From positions 1 to 57,210 of the forward strand of contig NZ_CP006372.1 in the NCBI RefSeq assembly GCF_001442755.1: a DNA stretch of 57,210 nucleotides. Direction: 5' to 3'. A model generated the notes under the pieces. The model saw nothing but the letters and a program-made list of their open reading frames with translations, searched no databases and was not told where the DNA came from. Position numbers and translations under genes: made by a program. Shown here in pieces: positions 50,506-57,210 of this stretch (position 1 is the first letter of the stretch; each line of letters starts with the position of its first letter). Source of the stretch: Aureimonas sp. AU20 (GTDB lineage Bacteria > Pseudomonadota > Alphaproteobacteria > Rhizobiales > Rhizobiaceae).

Positions 50506-51344
50506 GGGCCTGTTAGCGTCTGAAGCCGACTCTATGTCGCCAGCTTTTCCGATGACGGAGAGCTGAGATGCTAAGCAACGAGCAATGGTCTGATCTGGAG
50601 CCGCTGATCGAAGCGTGCCGCCCGCATGCGAAGGTTCCGAGCCCGCACCTTCGCCGAACGGTGGAAGCGATCCTTTGGCGTCAGCAGAACGGAGCGAAGT
50701 GGCGTGCTCTGCCGGCCGAGTTCGGCCCGTGGTGGATGGCCGCGCAGACCTTTATCCGGTGGGCGCGGCTGGGGGTCTGGGAGAGGCTGCTTGTGCTGGT
50801 CCAGGAACGCGGCGTCAGGCTCGGCATGGTGTTCCTGGACGGCACCAATATCCGGGCTCACCAGAAGGCGGCAGGCGCCAGTCGAAAGGGGGATCTGCAA
50901 AAGAGCGAGACGGCCGTGAAGCGCTTGGCCGATCTCGTGGTGGCTATGGCACCAAAGCCTGCGTGATGGCCGACGGCGCAGGGCGTGCCATCGCATTCCG
51001 CCTCGCACCTGGGCAGGCCCATGAACTGCCGCACGCCGTCCCGCTCCTCGATCGCCTACCGGACGTGCCGAAGTGGGTGGTGGCCGGCCGCGGCTATACC
51101 AGCCATGCGTTCCGCCGACACATCTGGGACATGGGTGTCCGGCCTGCCATTCCCCCACTTCGCCACGAGGCCCCCGTCGCCTGTCCGGACTGGATCTACA
51201 ACAACCGCAATCGGGTCGAGCGTTTGTGGGCTCGGCTGAAGGAATGGCGCGCCGTGGCTACCCGCTACGAGAAGACCGCAACCAGTTTCCTCGGCGTCCT
51301 CTGCCTCGCCGCCACGCTCCATTGGGTCAGGCGCTAACAGGCCC
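50506..51344 (+). mobile_element. IS5-family (IS427-type) insertion sequence
   Basis: 839 bp bounded by perfect inverted repeats GGGCCTGTTAGCG (50506) and CGCTAACAGGCCC (ending 51344), with TA on both sides as the likely duplicated target. It carries a two-frame transposase. It is related to the 3' transposase remnant at 4985-5196. Adjacent to the IS66/IS3 debris, so this is a local insertion hot-spot. Confidence 0.88.
50568..51337 (+). CDS. IS5/IS427-type transposase, two frames joined by -1 frameshift
   Basis: The first frame (50568-50966) begins MLSNEQWSDLEPLIEACRPH and contains GAKWRALPAEFGPWWMAAQT and the first catalytic Asp in VFLDGTNIRAHQKAAG. The second frame, to 51337, supplies ALGRSRGGYGTKACVMADG (second Asp region) and NRNRVERLWARLKEW (Glu). 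Family sequence continues smoothly if ribosomes slip back one base near A-AAG-GGG at 50885-50892, just after HQKAAGASR. Programmed -1 frameshifting is normal in this group, so the enzyme may be functional; a disabling mutation cannot be excluded. Confidence 0.8.
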
Positions 51345-51700
51345 TAGAGCGTTTTCCGGCCGGGTAGAGTCTTGGCGTCATTCGTGCTTCCTTTCGTCGA
51401 TCGGAAGGGAGGCAGCGGTGGCGAGAGCTCTGTCGATCGATCTTCGGCACATGGCCCGCCGCCGCCGGTCGAAGCTGGATGACGACCGGCCAACTGGTCC
51501 AACAACGGGTAGCATCTCAAAGCCACCATGCATTAGATTTGAACCGGGCCACCTAACGGGGGCAAGCCACGCTACTGCCATCGACGGCAACAGGTCTTCG
51601 AATAGCGCCGGGAGCCCAATATTTTGTGGGGCCGTTGTACATGCGGCGATCTAAGCGAGAGTCCACATCCCCGATGAGGATAAGGACTACTCTAAATGCG
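51345..51700. other. Gene-free region between IS5 and the acyltransferase gene
   Basis: No supported gene. The sequence before the convergent acyltransferase end shows no clear terminator hairpin with T-tract. Confidence 0.3.
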
Positions 51701-52822
51701 TCAGGACCGCTTGAATGCGAGCCTATTGATGCGCCTGCGGAGAGTCTGCTCGAACGCGAAATAGCTCAAGCTTGAAACGAGCAGAAGGGTCATGAGGTAC
51801 AGAGCATAGATCCGAAAGCCCCAGCCATTCGCCATCCCGAGGGTGTTCACGAACAGGATGTAGAGAAGCATGTGGAAGATGTAGAGAGAGTAGCTGATCT
51901 CTCCCAGAAACCGCAGGGTGGAGCCGTCCAGCAGTCTGGCCGCAGGTCCAGTGGGTCGCGCCGCACCTAGGATCAGAAGCGGAAACAGAAGCACGATCGT
52001 ATGCATGGGCAGGCCGCTGATCGGCCAGGCGATGATCAAAGCAACAACCAAAAGGCAAAGGGGCGTGAAAAGCTGCGAGGCTTTATCGCTGAGCCAACCC
52101 TTGTTGCGGTGGGCGCAGTAGATCAGCCATCCGCAAGCAAACCCGCATGCGCTTCGGATCACTGCGACCCAATAGACGGCCTCTCCACTTGCCTCCTGTA
52201 AGCGCGTATCCATGATCCGTGGGTCGTAAAAACCGACGAACGCAACGAAAGACAGGAAGGCAAGAACGGCCGTTCCCACGAGAATGGCCCGATCGCTGCG
52301 GATCCGTCCAAGCCGGAACAGGAGGGGGAACAGCAGGATATAGCAAAACAGCTCGGCGGAAATCGACCAGGTCGGTAAGTTCCAGTGGACGCCATTTCCA
52401 ACGAGAGGCCATGCGTTGATGCCCAGCAGCTGCGCCAGAAAATCAACAAAGGTGACCTTCAAGGGATAGCTGGTGGGTTCGATGACGCGTGGCCACACAT
52501 AGAGCAGACCGACCAAGGCAAGCGATAGCAGGTAGAGAGGGTAGACGCGTGCGTATCGCGCCAAAAGGTATCGTCCGTATCGAAGCTGCCCGTCGTCAAG
52601 CAGACCGTACACGTAAAAGAGCGTGAACCCGCTCAGTACGAAGAACAGGTCCACGGCAGCGTTGTGCCAATGGACGACATATTCCAGGCCGAGAGGGAAA
52701 GAGATCTGGATATGAGCCAGGACGACAACCACTGCGGCGATCCCACGCAAGCTCGTCAGAGCTTCCAGCTTTGGCTTGTGTGCGGTGCTGTTGAGCGCCG
52801 TAGCGCTGCTTTTGACGTCCAT
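51701..52822 (-). CDS. Acyltransferase-3 (OafA/YrhL-type) membrane protein
   Basis: 373 residues with about ten hydrophobic spans. The family start LEALTSLRGIAAVVVVLAHI includes the RG of the catalytic region; AAVDLFFVLSGFTLFYVYGL and YLLARYARVYPLYLLSLALV (R-x-x-RI/VYP) are the other signature blocks. It lies in the inner membrane and transfers O-acyl groups, usually acetyl or succinyl, to sugars of surface polysaccharide or lipid-linked glycans. It is divergent from the large glycosyltransferase gene, which could provide the acceptor glycan (inference). The 52822 ATG has AAGG upstream. Confidence 0.85.
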   Translation of the reverse strand: MDVKSSATALNSTAHKPKLEALTSLRGIAAVVVVLAHIQISFPLGLEYVVHWHNAAVDLFFVLSGFTLFYVYGLLDDGQLRYGRYLLARYARVYPLYLLSLALVGLLYVWPRVIEPTSYPLKVTFVDFLAQLLGINAWPLVGNGVHWNLPTWSISAELFCYILLFPLLFRLGRIRSDRAILVGTAVLAFLSFVAFVGFYDPRIMDTRLQEASGEAVYWVAVIRSACGFACGWLIYCAHRNKGWLSDKASQLFTPLCLLVVALIIAWPISGLPMHTIVLLFPLLILGAARPTGPAARLLDGSTLRFLGEISYSLYIFHMLLYILFVNTLGMANGWGFRIYALYLMTLLLVSSLSYFAFEQTLRRRINRLAFKRS

Positions 52823-53342
52823 GATGCCTTCTCGTTGTGTTCGCGGTACCCATCAGGGCGCAGCATCTGACCTCGAGACTCCTTTCTCCTCGGATTGAGG
52901 GAGAGCCCAAGTTTCGCTTCTTGCCATATACGGCCTGCTTTTTCAGCGCGGATTCGCGGCTGAGCTCGGCGGGGCCGACATCTCACCCCCCGCTTTCAGC
53001 TGTATAGTTCTCATGTCGACGCTCCAGGCTGAGGGCAAAGCGAGCCTTGGAGGCGTCACGTTCCCAGACGCTCCAAGGGTTTTGCTCTGCATCAGAGAGT
53101 GCCCAGCGAGCTGGGTTTGGATCCGAAGAAGCTCAAGCAGCGTGAGGGTTGGAACTCGAAGCCAAACCCAAAAATCATGAATGGGCGTCTATCCCTGGTG
53201 GTTCACCACCTGGGCACCGATCGGTCCCACTGGCGGGTTTGCTGCTTGACAGTCCGGTGCTTAAGGTGTTCGCCACGCAGCTAAGTGGAAGCGTTCTCAG
53301 CGTTTTCAAAATGAGATCCGTGTGCACACCGAAGGCAGCTTC
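52823..53342. promoter_or_regulatory. Divergent intergenic region of the surface-glycan genes
   Basis: About 520 bases between the acyltransferase start and the glycosyltransferase start. No gene supported; it must hold both promoters, but no clear -35/-10 pairs or operators were recognised. Confidence 0.35.
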
Positions 53343-56300
53343 ATGAACGACGAGCCAATGTTCGATACGATCCTCTCCGCCGAGCATCTGGACGATCTTC
53401 AAGCCGAAAACCTTCTACCCCTCGCTCCAAGCGGATGGCACGAACTGGTTCCCGTCGCCCATTGGCTTATGGGAGCGACGCGTCCCCGCGTTCTCGTAGA
53501 GCTAGGAAGCCACGCAGGCGTTTCCTTCAGTGCCTTTTGCAACGCTATGATGCGCAAGGGGATCGTTGGCAAAGCCTATGCCGTGGACACGTGGCAGGGC
53601 GACGAACATGCCGGGCGCTACAGCGAGACGATCTATGACGACCTGCGCGCTTTCGTGGACGAGCGATACAAGGATTTCGCGCATCTCCTGCGCATGACGT
53701 TCGATGAGGCTCTGGGCGAGTTCGAGGATGGGTCGGTCGACTTCCTACATATCGACGGTTTTCATACCTACGAAGCCGTGAAGCACGATTTCGAAAGCTG
53801 GCGCTCCAAGCTGTCCGACCGCGGCGTTGTGATCCTACACGATGTGAACGTTCGCCATCCGGGGTTCGGCGTTTGGCGCTACTGGGAGGAACTATTGAGG
53901 ACTTTTCCGTCTTTCGAGTTCCCGCATGGCAACGGGCTGGGGGTTGTGGCTGTTGGTGAGAATGCGCCTCAGCCAATCCTCGCGCTCACGAATTTACAGG
54001 ATCCGGACGCGATCCTCAAACTGCGCTCTGCCTTTAGCAAAGCCGGGCGCCCCCACGGTCGTCTGTATGAAGCTCACGCTCGACATAGCTTCGAGCAAAG
54101 CCAGCAGCGAGAAAGACTGTCGCTGCTGCAGACAGATCGCGATCTAATCGATGAAGACCGGCTTCGTTTGGACCGCGAAAAGAATGATTTGGGTGATCAA
54201 GTCAGTGATCTCCGAGGCAAATTTTCCCGCGCCGATGCTGAGTTGAAAAACACTCGCAGACTTTATGACCGCTTGCGCACTGACCAAAAAACCACCGAGA
54301 CAGAACTTTTCGAGACGAAGCGGACGCTTCACGACGTTACCAAGCGGTTGGAAGCGGCAACGACCTTGAATTCCATGGTGGTTGCGTCGAAGAGCTGGAA
54401 GCTAACGCATCCGCTGCGCGCTGTTAATGCAAGACTAGCCCCTCAGAAGCCGCGGATTGACCTCCTTCGAAAAGTCGCTCGCCCAAGCGAAGCGGAAGCT
54501 CGACGTATTTTGTTTCGCGCCATCAAACGTCGCATCGGCCTGTCTGTATTGCACTCTGGAGAAGACGCTGCAGGGATCTACGCTCCAAACTTGACTGAGC
54601 AAGATAAGACCGTGCTTGCAGCACTGTCAAAAAAAAGCGAAATTCCTTCTGTCAGCGCACTCATCATTGTTGAGAATTCGAGCCACCTGAAACTTGAACA
54701 GAGTGTTGCTGCGATTGACGCTCAGGTCATTCCAGTAAAGCAGATATTGGTGTGTGCCCCCCTCGACTCTCCAATGCGACAGGAGATCGAAGCTTTGGCG
54801 CGAAAACGCGCTGACATCCAGCCAGTTTGGAGAAACGAAGTAGCATCGATTACGTCGGTCGACTCATTCTTGGTTCTCTCGTCGTCTATAATTCTTCGAC
54901 CAGAAGCTACAGCTGTGATGGCTTCAGAAATGGGGAACGAGCGTGTTGAGCTTGTTTACTCTGACGAAATCTATGTCGGTAAAAACGGCCGGGCTGACGA
55001 ACCTTTTTTCAAACCATCGTACTCACCAAGACTAGCTCAGTCGTCAAATTACATGGGAGCATGCGCCCTCATAAGGACGCGTGTCGGAGATAACGTTGAA
55101 ACCGTAACGAACATCCTCACAGCGATGAACGGCTCCCCTAAAATTGAGGCCGGAATAACAGCTTACGCATCTTCTTTGAATGCAGAGGCTGTAAGAAGGA
55201 CTCCTTTTGTCCTTTTTACAGAGCGGAATCCCGAGCGTAAATTACTTGAGGCCGCTGCAAAATCTCCCGTTGGCGATCGAGGAGAAAAAGTTTCAATTAT
55301 CATACCAACTCGTGACAGATTGTCTCTTGTTGCCCCATGCGTTGATTCAATAATTGAAAAAACAAATTATTCGCGTGAGAACTACGATATCATTATAGTT
55401 GATAACGGTTCAGTTGAAGAGGAAACCATTAATTATCTCAAAGACGGAGCGTCTCTTGGGAAGTTCTTGGTAATCTCTGATAATTCTTATTTTAACTACG
55501 CAAGATTGAATAACGTTGCAGCGAAAGCAAGTGCTGCTGACGTCCTTGTGTTTTTGAATAACGACACGCTGATCATTCAACCTGACTGGCTAAGCCGCAT
55601 GGTAACGGCAGCGGTAGCTGATGGGATCGGCTTGGTAGGAGCGAAACTCCTGTATGAAGATGGCTCTGTCCAACATGGCGGCGTCGTCCTGGGCATTCAG
55701 GGCGTGGCAGGGCATGCTGATCTGAATATTGAACCAGCTGATTTCGGATATCATGGTCTTGCTCAACATGACCGAGAAGTCTCAGCAGTGACGGGTGCCT
55801 GCATTGCTACGCGTAGAGATCGGTTCTGGGAGGTTGGCGGATTTGACGAGAATCTGGCCGTTGCCTTCAATGATACGCTTCTCTGCATAAACATGCTGAA
55901 GGCGGGTTACACAAACTATCAACTCAATTCTGTTCTCGTTACGCATTTAGAATCAAAGTCCAGAGGATTAGACGTTACTGATGAGCAGAAGGAAAGATTC
56001 CTTCTGGAATGCAGGTATGCACGTAGCCGTGGTCAAGATTATTTTCTTGACGACAGATATTATAGCCCGAACCTTAGCCTTCAGGATACGTATAAACCTG
56101 CTGCAGTGCTTCGCCGACGTAAGCCTTGGAACTCGCCGCGCCATCGAAAGATGCCACGCGTCCTAATTTTGAGTTGCACACATCAACGAGGACATGGCGT
56201 TCCAGTCGTTATTGAACAGCACGCAGCTTACATGCGCAGCCAGGGAATTGAAGTGCATATCGGCGGGTACTCCTCCCCGAACGATATTGCCTATGAGGGC

Positions 56301-57209
56301 TGCACACGTGTCGAATTGAACGATCCTTTCACAGCGATCGCTTATGCGACAACCAACGACATTGATATTGTGATACCGCATACACCTCCATTCTTCTCCG
56401 TTGCTCGTTGGGCAGGACCATTCCCATTCGTCGCTGCTTATGATCACGGCGAACCCCCTCCGCATATGTTCCCTGATGCGGAAGGTCGTAGAGAGATCAA
56501 TAAAGAGAAGACGTTTGCTCTGTCTTTGATGCGGCGGTTGTATGGCAACTCAGAGCCGGTCAGGGACGAATCCGGTTTTCCGGAAATGGTTGTGGTTCCA
56601 CTTGGTAATTCGCATATGGATAGGTGGGAGCCATCCAAAGAAAATATTCGCAACCAAATCCGTTCAAAGTACGGATGGGGTGACAAGGTTGTCATACTCA
56701 ATGTCTGCCGTTTTCATGAGGCAGAACGCAGCTACAAAGGCGTAGATTTCTTCATTGCTTTGAGAGGCTATATTAATAGAAATATTAAAGAAATACAAGA
56801 TAAGGTCGTATTTGTCCAATGTGGAAAAGCATCACTAGATGACATTTATTATGTGTCATCTGAGGGTGTCGAATGTTTTGCAAACGTGACAGATCAAGAA
56901 ATGTCAGAATTGTATTATGCGTCTGACATTTACGCTAATTTCTCGCAATGGGAAGGCTGGAATCTCGGGATCGCACAAGCTCTCGCGTATGGGCTTCCTG
57001 TTGTTGCATCAAATATAGATGCGCATAGGCGGAATTTCGATGTGAAATTAGCGGATGATTTGCCATCGGCTGCAGACGAGATTGTTGCCCTTGTTCACGA
57101 TATAGAGAAATCTGGCTTCTCACCAGAGCGAGAAGCTCACGTAGATAAGTGGGAAACTCGACTAAAGCCATTTCTTGACGATTTGCTGCAGAATTGGCGG
57201 AAATTGTAA
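53343..57209 (+). CDS. Trifunctional methyltransferase-GT2-GT4 fusion
   Basis: 1288 residues from ATG 53343 (AAGG seven bases upstream). Residues about 25-220: class I SAM methyltransferase (VLVELGSHAGVSFSAFCNAM, KAYAVDTWQGDEH, VDFLHIDGFHTYEAV). About 250-350: coiled coil. About 648-915: GT2 glycosyltransferase (KVSIIIPTRDRLSLVAPCVD, IIIVDNGSVEEET, LVFLNNDT as the DxD-like site, VGGFDENLAVAFNDTLLCI). About 936-1288: GT4 glycosyltransferase (PRVLILSCTHQRGHGVPVVI, YASDIYANFSQWEGWNLGIA, LAYGLPVVAS). Such multi-domain proteins build and methyl-cap surface glycans or glycosylate flagellin. GC drops sharply after about 54600, suggesting fusion of segments of different origin. The stop lies one base from the window end. 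Confidence 0.88.
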   Translation: MNDEPMFDTILSAEHLDDLQAENLLPLAPSGWHELVPVAHWLMGATRPRVLVELGSHAGVSFSAFCNAMMRKGIVGKAYAVDTWQGDEHAGRYSETIYDDLRAFVDERYKDFAHLLRMTFDEALGEFEDGSVDFLHIDGFHTYEAVKHDFESWRSKLSDRGVVILHDVNVRHPGFGVWRYWEELLRTFPSFEFPHGNGLGVVAVGENAPQPILALTNLQDPDAILKLRSAFSKAGRPHGRLYEAHARHSFEQSQQRERLSLLQTDRDLIDEDRLRLDREKNDLGDQVSDLRGKFSRADAELKNTRRLYDRLRTDQKTTETELFETKRTLHDVTKRLEAATTLNSMVVASKSWKLTHPLRAVNARLAPQKPRIDLLRKVARPSEAEARRILFRAIKRRIGLSVLHSGEDAAGIYAPNLTEQDKTVLAALSKKSEIPSVSALIIVENSSHLKLEQSVAAIDAQVIPVKQILVCAPLDSPMRQEIEALARKRADIQPVWRNEVASITSVDSFLVLSSSIILRPEATAVMASEMGNERVELVYSDEIYVGKNGRADEPFFKPSYSPRLAQSSNYMGACALIRTRVGDNVETVTNILTAMNGSPKIEAGITAYASSLNAEAVRRTPFVLFTERNPERKLLEAAAKSPVGDRGEKVSIIIPTRDRLSLVAPCVDSIIEKTNYSRENYDIIIVDNGSVEEETINYLKDGASLGKFLVISDNSYFNYARLNNVAAKASAADVLVFLNNDTLIIQPDWLSRMVTAAVADGIGLVGAKLLYEDGSVQHGGVVLGIQGVAGHADLNIEPADFGYHGLAQHDREVSAVTGACIATRRDRFWEVGGFDENLAVAFNDTLLCINMLKAGYTNYQLNSVLVTHLESKSRGLDVTDEQKERFLLECRYARSRGQDYFLDDRYYSPNLSLQDTYKPAAVLRRRKPWNSPRHRKMPRVLILSCTHQRGHGVPVVIEQHAAYMRSQGIEVHIGGYSSPNDIAYEGCTRVELNDPFTAIAYATTNDIDIVIPHTPPFFSVARWAGPFPFVAAYDHGEPPPHMFPDAEGRREINKEKTFALSLMRRLYGNSEPVRDESGFPEMVVVPLGNSHMDRWEPSKENIRNQIRSKYGWGDKVVILNVCRFHEAERSYKGVDFFIALRGYINRNIKEIQDKVVFVQCGKASLDDIYYVSSEGVECFANVTDQEMSELYYASDIYANFSQWEGWNLGIAQALAYGLPVVASNIDAHRRNFDVKLADDLPSAADEIVALVHDIEKSGFSPEREAHVDKWETRLKPFLDDLLQNWRKL

Positions 57210-57210
57210 T

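Noticed and set aside
51073..51654. 193-codon plus-strand frame running past the IS5 end
   Set aside because: Out-of-frame shadow of the transposase that crosses the terminal repeat; downstream part has no coding character.
1..57210. tRNA, rRNA or riboswitch genes
   Set aside because: None recognised by eye in any intergenic region on either strand; a covariance-model scan would be the decisive check.

Overview
The window reads as a plasmid, possibly a complete circular replicon of 57 kb, from an alphaproteobacterium of the order Hyphomicrobiales (Rhizobiales). The pointers are an RPA-type replication initiator with iterons, a Ti-type TraA relaxase beside an RSF1010/Ti-like nick motif, a flagellin with the rhizobial 'DNAAYW' signature, DUF1127 and baeRF12-type proteins, and an Irr-like box ahead of an efeUOB iron operon. 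Family names come from recognising motifs by eye; no database search was run, and genus cannot be decided.

Layout. 0-7 kb: replication and maintenance (repA, iterons, a parA/ribbon-helix-helix pair, a LuxR regulator, two IS5 transposase remnants, small DNA-binding proteins). 7-9 kb: a decayed toxin-antitoxin area with one intact antitoxin, its broken PIN toxin and a second PIN remnant. 9-14.5 kb: a DUF1127 protein, a DedA-family protein and the efeU-efeO-efeB-efeM ferrous-iron operon. 14.6-18.3 kb: a KfrA-like coiled-coil DNA-binding protein flanked on both sides by helically phased 11-bp repeats, a host-attachment-family protein, a GIY-YIG protein and hypotheticals. 18.5-22.7 kb: oriT and the relaxase/helicase TraA, with no type IV secretion genes anywhere, so the plasmid looks mobilizable rather than self-transmissible.

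23-36 kb: an accessory region of small genes. It holds an SPFH protein with a tiny membrane partner, a tyrosine-recombinase-like protein that lacks catalytic residues, a long flagellin, a two-gene operon with a uracil-DNA-glycosylase-like protein (and a decayed second copy of it 5 kb away), SRAP and thermonuclease genes, several duplicated small genes and CsbD. 36-38 kb: a globin-coupled chemoreceptor and a serine recombinase with a perfect 15-bp palindrome upstream. 38.5-47.6 kb: a type I secretion locus (ABC, HlyD, small helical protein, XRE regulator, large Ser/Thr-rich membrane-anchored protein, 919-residue RTX/S-layer-like protein). 47.6-51.4 kb: a nest of insertion sequences, including a complete IS66 element with an 8-bp target duplication and an IS5/IS427-type element. 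51.7-57.2 kb: an acyltransferase-3 gene and a very large methyltransferase-GT2-GT4 fusion.

Together the cargo points to cell-surface and motility change (flagellin, chemoreceptor, secreted surface protein, glycan and acyl modification), iron acquisition and stress, carried on a stably inherited, mobilizable backbone with many traces of past transposition and gene decay.
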